13,867 bases of DNA from Actinomycetota bacterium (GCA_009704445.1 WLED01000020.1:1-13867), one strand, 5' to 3'. Numbered from the stretch's first letter, positions 1 to 7,106 are shown. Made by a program: numbers and translations. Notes: generated by a model not told the origin, from the sequence alone.

Positions 1-56
1 ACGCCGCGCTCCATCGCACGGCGAGCTTGCTCATCAAATTGAAGGGCTTTTCCCAT
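1..56 (-). CDS. groEL: Chaperonin GroEL, N-terminal fragment cut by window edge
   Basis: Only the first 18 codons and part of the next are present. The reverse strand from 56 reads MGKALQFDEQARRAMERG and then runs off the window. This matches the usual GroEL start, in which a short Lys-containing segment precedes an acidic residue and the ARRAM..G helix. The ATG follows the groES stop directly (TAA then ATG, no gap), the normal bicistronic groES-groEL arrangement. The 60-kDa product would form the double-ring ATP-dependent folding chamber in the cytoplasm. Expression should come from the CIRCE-controlled promoter upstream of groES. Identity rests on the short N-terminus plus its position after groES. 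Actinobacteria often have two groEL copies; the one linked to groES is usually called groEL1. Confidence 0.9.
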   Translation of the reverse strand, partial: MGKALQFDEQARRAMERG

Positions 57-344
57 TTACTTCTCGATTACAGCAAGAATGTCACGTGCTGACAAAACAA
101 TAAATTCGTCTCCGCCGTGCTTAATTTCAGTTCCGCCATACTTACTATAAAGAATTACATCTCCAACTTTGACATCCATTGGTACGCGCACACCATCATC
201 AAAGCGACCTGGGCCCACTGCAATAACAGTTCCCTCTTGTGGCTTTTCTTTTGCTGTATCTGGAATTACAAGTCCTGATGCAGTTGTGGTCTCTGCTTCA
301 TTTGCCTTAATCACAATGCGATCTTCTAGTGGCTTGATTGCCAT
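57..344 (-). CDS. groES: Co-chaperonin GroES (Cpn10)
   Basis: A 95-residue protein of normal GroES length. It forms the heptameric lid of the GroEL chamber and drives ATP-dependent protein folding in the cytoplasm. Family marks include the start MAIKPLEDRI, the mobile-loop region around residues 16-32 ending in SGLVIPD, the EGTVIAVGPG turn at about 37-46, and the C-terminal part with VGDVILYSKYGGTEIK and ILAVIE. The ATG at 344 is preceded by a strong Shine-Dalgarno AAGGAG (357-352) at 7-nt spacing. groEL follows without a gap. A CIRCE operator and a promoter lie 109-169 nt upstream, so heat-shock control by HrcA is expected. tsaD ends 244 nt upstream on the same strand, as in other actinobacteria. 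Confidence 0.98.
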   Translation of the reverse strand: MAIKPLEDRIVIKANEAETTTASGLVIPDTAKEKPQEGTVIAVGPGRFDDGVRVPMDVKVGDVILYSKYGGTEIKHGGDEFIVLSARDILAVIEK

Positions 345-452
345 GTGGTGACTCCTTCTCTAGTTCTTTCATCTGTTTCTTATATCTATGAATTCTTGAA
401 TCCGTGGATTAAAGCGTCCACAGATTCGAGGGTTCCTCATTCGACTTTCGAG

Positions 453-479
453 TTAGCAGACTCGGGTCGAGAGTGCTAA
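453..479 (-). promoter_or_regulatory. CIRCE operator (HrcA binding site) for groES-groEL
   Basis: The plus strand reads TTAGCAGAC, nine bases, then GAGTGCTAA. The CIRCE consensus is TTAGCACTC-N9-GAGTGCTAA. The right arm (471-479) is perfect. The left arm (453-461) differs at two of nine positions, and the 9-nt spacer is exact. It lies just downstream of the proposed -10 box, so bound HrcA would cover the transcription start, as at known CIRCE operators. hrcA itself is not in the window. Confidence 0.93.
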
Positions 480-484
480 AGCCA

Positions 485-513
485 ACTCTAGGCTGGGTTA
501 AAGCCCTACACAA
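485..513 (-). promoter_or_regulatory. Probable sigma-A-type promoter of groES-groEL
   Basis: On the minus strand a -35-like TTGTGT (513-508) is followed after exactly 17 nt by a -10-like TAGAGT (490-485), which fits the actinobacterial TANNNT form. Transcription would start about 7 nt further on, at the edge of the CIRCE operator, which is the expected geometry. The predicted leader is about 135 nt long. The -35 match is moderate; the placement relative to CIRCE is the main support. Confidence 0.6.
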
Positions 514-514
514 A

Positions 515-540
515 TTGAGAATCAGGACTGGGGCTCTCAA
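515..540 (-). terminator. Weak candidate stem-loop after tsaD
   Basis: On the minus strand TTGAGA (540-535) and TCTCAA (520-515) can form a 6-bp stem with a 14-nt loop, followed by a short T-rich run (TTTGTGT). It lies about 50 nt beyond the tsaD stop and abuts the groES -35 box. The stem is AT-rich and the loop large, so it is at best a weak terminator. Read-through from tsaD into groES is possible. Confidence 0.22.
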
Positions 541-588
541 ACCCTTTCTGCTGAATCTACTTGTTTGCCTGGGTATACGCGCCTGGCC

Positions 589-1620
589 CTAGCGCAGATT
601 AATGCTGGTGACTGGCATAGATGAATCGGCATCAAATGCCCCGGCCGCCGGTGCCCTGCCTGCACTCACCAGTAGTGAACCAAGTGCGGCAACCATGGCG
701 CCGTTATCGGTACATAGAGCTGGGGCAGGAATACGAAGTTTGATTCCTACCTTTTCGCAGCGTTGTACGGCCAACTCTCGCAACCTGGAATTTGCGGCAA
801 CGCCTCCTGCAATAACGAGGGAATCTATTCCTGTCTCTTTGCATGCAGCTAACGCCTTAAGCAATAAGACATCAACAACGGCTTCTTGAAATGATGCTGC
901 AACATCGCTCTTCGCATACTCTGGTGTTGACTCTAGATATCGCGCTACGGCCGTCTTTAATCCCGAAAATGAAAAATCAAATGGTCTTGTTTGCCAATCC
1001 TGTGAAGTTGTTAATCCCCGTGGAAAATCAATTGCTGTTGCACTTCCAGATTTTGCTAGCGCATCAATTGCAGGTCCGCCCGGAAATCCAACTCCCATGA
1101 TCCGTGCGATTTTATCGAAAGCTTCACCTGCAGCATCATCCATAGTCGCGCCAAGTTTTGTTATCGAACCCGTAATGTCATCAACTTGTAGCAGCGAAGA
1201 ATGACCGCCACTGACAAGCAGAGCGATTGTTGGTTCTAATGGATCGCCATGAGTTAGGTAGTCAACGCTGACATGGGATGCTAAATGATTTACTCCATAG
1301 AGCGGCCTTCCCAGACCTTGGGCTAAACCACTTGCAGATGCTGTTCCAACAAGCAGTGCGCCAATTAAACCTGGTCCTGCTGTTACTGCAACAGCATCGA
1401 TCTCTCGAAGTGAAACATTAGCTTTTTTCACTGCTCGCTCGATACTAGGAAGGATTGCCTCTAGATGAGCTCGCGCTGCGATCTCTGGGACCACTCCGCC
1501 GAATCGTGCATGTTCATCAACACTTGATGCGATTTCATTTGCAAGTAAGGTGCGTCCGCGGACAATCCCAATAGCAGTTTCATCACATGATGTTTCAATT
1601 CCTAGTACAAGTGGCTGCAT
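589..1620 (-). CDS. tsaD: tRNA N6-adenosine threonylcarbamoyltransferase TsaD (Kae1/Gcp family)
   Basis: A 343-residue cytoplasmic protein of full family length. TsaD transfers the threonylcarbamoyl group from threonylcarbamoyl-AMP to A37 of tRNAs that read ANN codons, working with TsaB and TsaE. Visible marks are GIETSCDET (7-15), the metal-ligand histidines H112 and H116 in NHLASH, SGGH (137-140), GEAFDK (165-170), GGVAAN (272-277) and the metal-binding aspartate D305 in TDNGAM. The C-terminus, with MPVTSINLR, is of the actinobacterial type. The ATG overlaps the rimI stop by one base (TGATG), and AAGGAG (1634-1629) stands 8 nt upstream, so the start is firm. It is the last gene of the tsaE-tsaB-rimI-tsaD unit. 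Key residues appear intact. Confidence 0.98.
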   Translation of the reverse strand: MQPLVLGIETSCDETAIGIVRGRTLLANEIASSVDEHARFGGVVPEIAARAHLEAILPSIERAVKKANVSLREIDAVAVTAGPGLIGALLVGTASASGLAQGLGRPLYGVNHLASHVSVDYLTHGDPLEPTIALLVSGGHSSLLQVDDITGSITKLGATMDDAAGEAFDKIARIMGVGFPGGPAIDALAKSGSATAIDFPRGLTTSQDWQTRPFDFSFSGLKTAVARYLESTPEYAKSDVAASFQEAVVDVLLLKALAACKETGIDSLVIAGGVAANSRLRELAVQRCEKVGIKLRIPAPALCTDNGAMVAALGSLLVSAGRAPAAGAFDADSSMPVTSINLR

Positions 1621-2072
1621 CAGATAATCTCCTTTTGCATCACTTGAGCATCTTTGCCACTACCGTAATAATTACTCCGAATTGAAATCTGCGAATAACC
1701 TACGTTTTCATACAGCGCAATTGCGGCAGTATTTTCTGTGGCAACTTCTAGCATGATTGCGCTAGATCCTTTTGTTTGGCAATACCCTTCAATATCTTGG
1801 ATAAATCTCTTAGCTATTCCTTGGCGTCTAAAACCATCAATTACTGTGATAGTTAAAATATCGGCCACTGAACCTGGCCCAGGTGCAATCACTCCTGCAT
1901 AGCCAACTATTTGATTATCGCTGATGGCTAATTCAAAGAATCGAGTAGAGGGAATTCCTGCAAACTCTTCTTTAAACTGAGCTACGCTCCATGGAGAATA
2001 CGGAAAGTGCTGTTTATCTAAAAGAACAAGTGTTGGAATATCAAGAGCCATTGGTTGGCGATATGTGATCAT
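1620..2072 (-). CDS. rimI: Ribosomal-protein-alanine N-acetyltransferase RimI-type (GNAT)
   Basis: A 150-residue single-domain GNAT acetyltransferase, normal for RimI, which acetylates the N-terminal alanine of ribosomal protein S18 using acetyl-CoA and may accept other N-termini. The acetyl-CoA loop is visible as R82-R-Q-G-I-A87 after the DILTITV strand (71-77). The MLEVATENTAAIALYENVGY stretch (107-126) matches the RimI signature and contains the glutamate expected to act as base. NYY at 134-136 supplies the tyrosine usually proposed as acid. The start codon overlaps the tsaB stop as ATGA and the stop overlaps the tsaD start as TGATG, so translation is coupled on both sides. There is no clear Shine-Dalgarno. 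Position between tsaB and tsaD is typical and strengthens the RimI call over a generic GNAT. Confidence 0.93.
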   Translation of the reverse strand: MITYRQPMALDIPTLVLLDKQHFPYSPWSVAQFKEEFAGIPSTRFFELAISDNQIVGYAGVIAPGPGSVADILTITVIDGFRRQGIAKRFIQDIEGYCQTKGSSAIMLEVATENTAAIALYENVGYSQISIRSNYYGSGKDAQVMQKEII

Positions 2073-2674
2073 GTGCGTTGCGCCGTTGGTATCGCATCAG
2101 GGCTTCGAAGATAGATTGGTTCTCTCACATTTTGCATGGCACTTAGCGCTACTAGTTTGTCAATATCGGGATAAACATTGGTTACGTATGTGGCTATATC
2201 TTCAGGCTTATCGACCGAAGGACCCAAAACTCTTACTCCGTTTTTATAACTAGCCCAGTACATCTGCTTACGACGTGCATCGATGGCCACTGTGTAATCA
2301 TCAAAGTTAATTGTTTCTGACTTGGTTTGTTGATTTGAATCTTGAGAGCCAACTATTTGGATATTTTTGGTTGTGGAATCTATTCGAATAGCATCTAAAG
2401 AACACACACCTATCCAAGGAATAGATCTGGCCAATGCAAAGGATTGCGCGAAAGTGATTCCCACTCGCAATCCAGTAAATGGCCCAGGTCCCATACCTAC
2501 AACAATCTGATCAATAAGTTTGGTGCTCTTTAAGGCGCGAGCCACTAAATTCGAAATCGCTGTGCCGTGATCGGTGGCACCTTCATGAAACTCTTCAAAG
2601 ACCACAACGCCGTTATCTACAACGCCAACAATTGTTCTAGAGGTAGCGGTATCGATTACAAGTGAAATTGTCAT
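2069..2674 (-). CDS. tsaB: t6A biosynthesis protein TsaB (inactive Kae1-like partner of TsaD)
   Basis: A 201-residue protein of the ASKHA fold that dimerises with TsaD and recruits TsaE in threonylcarbamoyl-tRNA synthesis. It begins MTISLVIDTATSRT, the usual TsaB first strand, and has GMGPGPFTGLRVGI at 60-73, the strongest TsaB signature. EPIYLR and PD near the C-terminus also fit. TsaD-type metal histidines are absent, as expected for TsaB. An in-frame GTG exists at 2692, but the ATG at 2674 gives the standard N-terminus and overlaps the tsaE stop as ATGA, so it is preferred. GGAG lies 12 nt before it, slightly far. The rimI start overlaps its stop by 4 nt. The middle (about residues 95-130) is variable in the family and I see no motif there. 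Confidence 0.95.
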   Translation of the reverse strand: MTISLVIDTATSRTIVGVVDNGVVVFEEFHEGATDHGTAISNLVARALKSTKLIDQIVVGMGPGPFTGLRVGITFAQSFALARSIPWIGVCSLDAIRIDSTTKNIQIVGSQDSNQQTKSETINFDDYTVAIDARRKQMYWASYKNGVRVLGPSVDKPEDIATYVTNVYPDIDKLVALSAMQNVREPIYLRSPDAIPTAQRT

Positions 2675-3111
2675 AATGAGAAAGTGCTCCACCGTTGACC
2701 AATTGGTTTAATGCTGACTTGACGAAGATCAGTTGTTCGATCAATAGTAATCTCTAAACGATCTGCTTGAAGGGCTGCGTACTCAGGTGATGCCCATTCA
2801 ATAATTGTCACTGATTTATCTGCGTCCACTTCAAGATCTAAATCTTCAATCGCTGCAGACATGTTAGGACTATCGAGTAAGCGATATAGATCAACATGGA
2901 CAATAGGAACTTGTCCGGCATGATTGCGTGCAATGACAAAAGTTGGAGAAGTAATTTCCTCAATTCCAAGGGCTGCGCCAATCCCTTGAGCTAACAGTGT
3001 TTTGCCTGCTCCCAAAGGACCTACCAATAAAATTTGATCACCTGGTTTGCACTGCGCGCCAATCCGCTTTCCCAGATTAAACATTTCTTCTGCAGATGAC
3101 ACATGATGCAT
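2671..3111 (-). CDS. tsaE: t6A biosynthesis ATPase TsaE
   Basis: A 146-residue P-loop ATPase of normal TsaE length, which drives turnover of the TsaD-TsaB complex in tRNA t6A37 synthesis. Walker A is GPLGAGKT (31-38). SPTF (55-58) and HVDLYR (72-77) are TsaE signatures, and IEWA (104-107) carries the conserved glutamate-tryptophan. The frame stays open upstream to 3237. That extension would encode the terminator stem-loop and the end of the preceding hydrolase gene in another frame and adds 42 residues unlike the family, so ATG 3111 is chosen. No Shine-Dalgarno precedes it. A TANNNT box lies exactly 6 nt before the ATG, so a leaderless message is possible. The stop overlaps the tsaB start (ATGA). 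Confidence 0.95.
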   Translation of the reverse strand: MHHVSSAEEMFNLGKRIGAQCKPGDQILLVGPLGAGKTLLAQGIGAALGIEEITSPTFVIARNHAGQVPIVHVDLYRLLDSPNMSAAIEDLDLEVDADKSVTIIEWASPEYAALQADRLEITIDRTTDLRQVSIKPIGQRWSTFSL

Positions 3112-3117
3112 GGTTAC

Positions 3118-3123
3118 AGGGTA
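3118..3123 (-). promoter_or_regulatory. Possible -10 box for a leaderless tsaE transcript
   Basis: On the minus strand TACCCT, followed by exactly 6 nt and then the tsaE ATG, fits the actinobacterial leaderless layout (TANNNT, N6, ATG). It sits just past the terminator stem, where a new promoter is needed, and tsaE has no Shine-Dalgarno. The hexamer itself is a poor -10 and no -35 is visible inside the hairpin, so this is tentative. Confidence 0.3.
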
Positions 3124-3127
3124 ATAC

Positions 3128-3161
3128 AAGAAGGGCCCCCGATTACTCGAGGGCCCTTCTT
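3128..3161 (-). terminator. Strong stem-loop terminator after the hydrolase gene
   Basis: AAGAAGGGCCC (3128-3138) and GGGCCCTTCTT (3151-3161) are perfect inverted repeats: an 11-bp, largely GC stem around a 12-nt loop. It begins 12 nt beyond the hydrolase stop codon (3175-3173). The 3' arm on the minus strand ends CTTCTTG and is followed by TATTAC, so the U-tract is short and interrupted, but the stem is very stable. It marks the end of the importer-hydrolase transcript and separates it from tsaE, only 16 nt further on. Confidence 0.88.
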
Positions 3162-3172
3162 TACTTGAATGA

Positions 3173-4771
3173 TTACCTACTGATGTAGAACTTTTGGATT
3201 CTACCCTTGTATGGTGCAATTGAAAGTCCAGGAGCACTCTCTAGAACATTTGCTCTGAGTGTTCCGGTATCCAATTTACCTTTGTTATCTACAGCATCTG
3301 CTAGTAGATCAGCAACTGCAAGTGTTTGGTCAGCAGTGAAGTTACAGTGACCCGTTCCATTTGCTTTTGGTCCTGAAGTATCTGGTCGACCAGCTGCTGT
3401 AAATTTTGTATAAACAGCTGCTGGCTTGTTCCAAAGCACAAGTAGCTTGGCTTTTGCCGCTGCAGTCTTTTGCTTATTGACGAGCCACTGTGTGTTTCCA
3501 TCAGTTGTGATTGCATCTTCTGTGGCTGCAAGAACAACTGTTGGATGGTTCAACTTTCCTGTGTGCTTGATCTGCTTTGCAAACGCTGCAGCAGCAGGAG
3601 CTGACGCGGCCTGACGAGGAACCTGGAAGCTTGCTAGGTAGGTCTCAATTCCTGCAATGGCATCAGAGCCACCCAGTGCAGCATTGAAAACAGTCTTCTC
3701 AAGGGTCATACGAGATGCATAGTCAGTTCTTAAGTTATTCCAGAAAGCACCACCACTCTTTACCTCAAGGTCGTACTTAGCAAGAATGGCAAGTCCGGCA
3801 GCTTCAAAACCATTTTGCAACACTGCAAAGACTGGGTTTGCGGTAAGTGCAAAACCAAACTCAGGAGTTGAACCCTCTACGCCAGGACCAGAAACACCAT
3901 CAAAGTGTGGGCTTCGAGTAGGAATACCGGCCATCAATCCGAGGTAGAGAAGAACTGCACGGACCGGGATGGCGCCAAGAGCCGTACGAGCAGGTGCGGT
4001 TGCTGGCCACTGCGGTGTTCCTAGTACTAACTCAGTTGCAACTGCAGTTTGCAAAGTTTCACCAAGTGCTTGAAGTAGACCAAGATCGGTATAAGCCTGA
4101 GTTAATCCTGCGGCACCAGCAGCGTATGCATGGCCAGTTAATCGTGGCTCAAAAAAAGTTTTTAGCGCCCACAAGAAGTCACCTGCTCCTGTGATTACTG
4201 CATTCACATCACCGAGTGCTGGACACATTAATCCTGAGCCATCGATTAGCTTTGGATACTTTTCAGCCAAAGCTTGAGTGATATATGCACCTAGAGAGTT
4301 TCCCCAAGCAATAACCTTTTTCGTATCCTTAAAGGCCTTCTTAACGACTCCGATAAGTTCTACGTTTGTCTTTACAGCCTCAGCTGTATTCCAACCTAGA
4401 ACTGGGAATGTTGAAGCTGCTACTGCATAACCCTGAGCAAGAAGTGTCTCAGTGACCATCACGTCAGGGCTTAAGGCAGGATTATCGAGAGACGTCGCAG
4501 TTGAATATCCAAGTGGTGGAACATCAACTGAGTACTGATAACCATGTGAGTACAAAAACACAGTTCCGTTGAAATCTTCAGGGACCTGAATTGCATACTT
4601 GGCGCCATCTGTTGTGGCACCTTCACAGACTGTTACTCCGTCAAGATCTGGACCACAAGCAGGTCGATTATCGATTGCCTGTGCAGGTCCAGCGCTTACT
4701 CCAAATGTAACTAACGCTACAGAGAGAAGAACGGATGCGAACTTCGTTTGATTTTTAGTAAATGTAAACAT
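3173..4771 (-). CDS. Secreted alpha/beta hydrolase, substrate unknown
   Basis: A 532-residue exported serine hydrolase of unknown substrate. A signal peptide is clear: basic start (MFTFTKNQTK), hydrophobic core at about 11-27, and an AQA site after residue 32 with no lipobox cysteine. The mature part shows the alpha/beta-hydrolase order: a strand ending YSHG (74-77, probable oxyanion region), the nucleophile elbow G157-N-S159-L-G161, a long insert (about 185-400) that probably forms a lid, ATEDAITTD (416-424) as likely site of the acidic residue, and GHCNF with H475 as the likely catalytic histidine. Four cysteines (38, 49, 183, 476) could form disulfides. The ATG overlaps the binding-protein stop as TAATG, so translation is coupled. 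Esterase, lipase and peptidase roles all remain possible. The catalytic assignment is from motifs only. Confidence 0.85.
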   Translation of the reverse strand: MFTFTKNQTKFASVLLSVALVTFGVSAGPAQAIDNRPACGPDLDGVTVCEGATTDGAKYAIQVPEDFNGTVFLYSHGYQYSVDVPPLGYSTATSLDNPALSPDVMVTETLLAQGYAVAASTFPVLGWNTAEAVKTNVELIGVVKKAFKDTKKVIAWGNSLGAYITQALAEKYPKLIDGSGLMCPALGDVNAVITGAGDFLWALKTFFEPRLTGHAYAAGAAGLTQAYTDLGLLQALGETLQTAVATELVLGTPQWPATAPARTALGAIPVRAVLLYLGLMAGIPTRSPHFDGVSGPGVEGSTPEFGFALTANPVFAVLQNGFEAAGLAILAKYDLEVKSGGAFWNNLRTDYASRMTLEKTVFNAALGGSDAIAGIETYLASFQVPRQAASAPAAAAFAKQIKHTGKLNHPTVVLAATEDAITTDGNTQWLVNKQKTAAAKAKLLVLWNKPAAVYTKFTAAGRPDTSGPKANGTGHCNFTADQTLAVADLLADAVDNKGKLDTGTLRANVLESAPGLSIAPYKGRIQKFYISR

Positions 4772-6066
4772 TACTTAGGTAATCCCTTCGCTGGCATTGC
4801 TGGACGCTTGTATGTGCTTACTTTCACTGCGCCTTTGCCGGCATCAGTTGTGTAGACCTTGTACTTACCTGACTCTGGAACCATCACACCTGATGAGTTA
4901 ATTTGTGCAAGCCAGAAGCCTGCATAACCAGCATGTGAAGTTGTTGAATAGGTAGGAGGAGTGAGAGAAGCACTTGCAAACGTTCTTCCCTTAGTCTCAA
5001 TTGCTCTAATCAAGCCAGAGCGAGTCAAGTTAGGACCAGCTGCTTTGATGGCATTAGCTGTCATCATCGCTGTATTCATTCCAGTCAGAATGTTGCTATC
5101 AAAAGCACCAGTTCCATACTTTGTATGAATGGTCTTGAAAAGCTTGACATAAGGATCAGCATCATCTGTAGGAGCAGGCAAGAATGAACCAGTAACTACG
5201 CCATCAAGCATTGCGTTTGTCACTCCGAGACCTGTAAGAGTTGTGTAATCCGAACCAACTGAGGTCACGATCCACTGTGGCTTATAAGCTAAAGCTGCAG
5301 CTGTACGTAATGCAGCGGCAACTGCAGATGGGACACCGTAGAAAATTACAACTTCTACGTTTGCTGTCTTTAGTTTAGTTATCCAACTCTGACCGACGCT
5401 TGGGGTTCCTTGCGATAGAGATGCATAAGCGATTTTTTCAGTGAGAGTAATTCCACCTTGAGCTAGACCTGCTAGCGCATCAACTCCAAAGTCGTCAGCC
5501 TGATAGATAACTCCGACTTTCTTTCCTGGGAAATTCTTCTTGATGTACTCGCTAAAAATCTTTGCTTCCATGTAGTAGGAAGGGAAGAGAGAAAACATTG
5601 TTGGGTAGTCTTTTTTCACTGAAAATCCAGAGAAGCCTGTGTTCACAAATAGTGAAGGTAGCCCAGTAGATTTTAGATCAAGAAACTCTGCAACAGCTGT
5701 GTTGTTTGCTGTTCCTAGTGAACCAACAAGTGCAAAAACACCTTCGTCAACTAATGCAGCAGACTCGTTAACAGCACGCTGTACAACGTAACCATCATTC
5801 TTAATGATGAGTTCAATTTTGCGACCGTTAATGCCGCCATTGTCATTAACATACTTAAAGTAGGAATTCATTGCTGGAGCAACCTTGTTATAGCCCGCAG
5901 ATGCAGGACCAGTTGTTGGTTGTGAAATTCCAAGCTTAATTGTTTTGCTTGTAACTCCAACCTTGTCCGTGCTCGCTTGAGCTGGAACCATGGTTGCTAC
6001 AAGAGCAACTGATGCCGCCAGAGCTGTAAGGGTTATGGCTTTCTTGCTGCGATTCAATCGCATCAT
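4771..6066 (-). CDS. ABC importer substrate-binding protein, branched-chain amino acid type (Peripla_BP_6)
   Basis: A 431-residue exported type I solute-binding protein that should deliver ligand to the LivHM-type permeases encoded just upstream. The signal peptide has a basic start (RLNRSKK), a hydrophobic core at about 10-27, and an AQA site after residue 31. There is no lipobox cysteine. The mature protein has family features: IKLGISQPTTGP (43-54), NDNGGINGRKI (74-84), GSLGTANNTAV (115-125) and YQADDFG (188-194). The GSLGT-type loop looks more like the general ligand-binding subgroup than classical LivJ, so leucine is not assured as ligand; other amino acids, amides or small acids are possible. 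Two adjacent ATGs (6066, 6063) both fit the AAGGA at 6077-6073 (6 or 9 nt). The gap from livM is 38 nt, the widest in the importer block. Confidence 0.93.
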   Translation of the reverse strand: MMRLNRSKKAITLTALAASVALVATMVPAQASTDKVGVTSKTIKLGISQPTTGPASAGYNKVAPAMNSYFKYVNDNGGINGRKIELIIKNDGYVVQRAVNESAALVDEGVFALVGSLGTANNTAVAEFLDLKSTGLPSLFVNTGFSGFSVKKDYPTMFSLFPSYYMEAKIFSEYIKKNFPGKKVGVIYQADDFGVDALAGLAQGGITLTEKIAYASLSQGTPSVGQSWITKLKTANVEVVIFYGVPSAVAAALRTAAALAYKPQWIVTSVGSDYTTLTGLGVTNAMLDGVVTGSFLPAPTDDADPYVKLFKTIHTKYGTGAFDSNILTGMNTAMMTANAIKAAGPNLTRSGLIRAIETKGRTFASASLTPPTYSTTSHAGYAGFWLAQINSSGVMVPESGKYKVYTTDAGKGAVKVSTYKRPAMPAKGLPK

Positions 6067-6104
6067 TGTTTTTCCTTCCGAGTTAGGTACTGCATGTAGA
6101 CCTT

Positions 6105-7106
6105 TTAACGAACTCCACCATGTGAGTGGTGTTTTCGGTGTTCGCGCATTGCCCGAATCTTCTCACCTGGACCATTCGGTGTAAATACGACAGCCAAGAT
6201 TAATAAGGCGCTTACTATGAGTTCTTTAAGGTTTTCGGCCAAAATATCCCCCATTTGGAAGCGTGAAGTGAAGGTCCCGACCAGTTGGGACATCCCGACC
6301 AAAACTACAGCCCCAACGACGCTACCTGGCAGTAGGGAGCTGATTCCTGCGATGACAGCCCCAGTGATGATGGCAAAGGAGAGTGAGAGCGGGAAGGCCC
6401 CTGGGGCTACAGTTCCTGCCGTTAATGCAAGAACTACCCCAGCTAATCCAGCGATTCCGGCTGAGATAACAAAAGCCAAAACCTTAGAACGGGCTGAACT
6501 GATTCCTGAAAGTTCTGCGGCCGTGGAGTTGGAACGTACGGCTTTCCATGTGCGGCCATACCTACTCTTAAGAATATTTTGTATCCCTATGCAGGCAATG
6601 ATTGCGGCAAGAGTTGAGATCCAAAACAACCACTTAAATCTTGAAACTTCACCAAGCCACTCTGGTGCGCTACCTGCATTAAACATAAGCCCTTGTTCGC
6701 CACCCAACACTGGAAATTGATTTACCAGGGAGGGAAGAGCAACTGCCAAAGCTAACGTTGTTCCCGCAAGATAAGGACCACTTAATCGAGCCGCTGCCAC
6801 TCCTAGAATCAATCCAAAGAAAGCGGCTCCGAGAACGGCAACAAAAAAAGTTAGTACCAATGGAAGACTCAGGTAAGTTTGCAAAAGCACAGCAATATAA
6901 GCACCTAGAGCCATAAATGCACCGTTACCAAGTGATATCTGTCCAGAAAATCCCGTTAACAAAACAATGGATCCAATGGCAATTACATACATGGAAACTG
7001 TTGAGCCTTGATAAAGACGCAAAACGCCAACCCTATTTGAAAGCAAGAAAAGAAGAATCCCTACAATTGCAAATCCAATTAATCGACGTCGATGGTGATT
7101 ATGCAT
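6105..7106 (-). CDS. livM: ABC importer permease, LivM type
   Basis: A 333-residue inner-membrane permease of the HAAT (branched-chain amino acid) family, the second of the permease pair. After a basic, histidine-rich start (MHNHHRRR) it is almost wholly hydrophobic, with roughly eight or more membrane segments. TGFSGQISLGNGAFMALGAY (51-70) is the diagnostic LivM sequence. The charged tail (KIRAMREHRKHHSHG) is cytoplasmic by the positive-inside rule. An upstream ATG at 7136 is open, but ATG 7106 has AAGGAG (7120-7115) at 8 nt and gives the usual N-terminus. It overlaps the end of livH by 8 nt. The symbol names the family; true substrate is unknown. Confidence 0.94.
   Translation of the reverse strand: MHNHHRRRLIGFAIVGILLFLLSNRVGVLRLYQGSTVSMYVIAIGSIVLLTGFSGQISLGNGAFMALGAYIAVLLQTYLSLPLVLTFFVAVLGAAFFGLILGVAAARLSGPYLAGTTLALAVALPSLVNQFPVLGGEQGLMFNAGSAPEWLGEVSRFKWLFWISTLAAIIACIGIQNILKSRYGRTWKAVRSNSTAAELSGISSARSKVLAFVISAGIAGLAGVVLALTAGTVAPGAFPLSLSFAIITGAVIAGISSLLPGSVVGAVVLVGMSQLVGTFTSRFQMGDILAENLKELIVSALLILAVVFTPNGPGEKIRAMREHRKHHSHGGVR

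Noticed and set aside
421..479. HAIR element (HspR site) beside CIRCE
   Set aside because: Short TCGA/GAGG repeats occur, but no CTTGAGT-N7-ACTCAAG-like pair could be found.
567..586. GCCTGG direct repeat after tsaD
   Set aside because: Two 6-bp copies 14 nt apart in a non-inverted orientation; too short to be meaningful and not a terminator.
3112..3237. 42-residue N-terminal extension of tsaE
   Set aside because: It would translate through the 11-bp terminator stem and the end of the hydrolase gene and has no similarity to the TsaE N-terminus. ATG 3111 gives a normal-length protein.
3301..3537. 78-codon frame on the minus strand inside the hydrolase gene
   Set aside because: Glutamine-rich shadow frame within a gene that has intact catalytic motifs; no independent support.
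6217..6720. 167-codon open frame on the plus strand
   Set aside because: Antisense to livM; composition is a shadow of hydrophobic codons and no Shine-Dalgarno or domain is visible.
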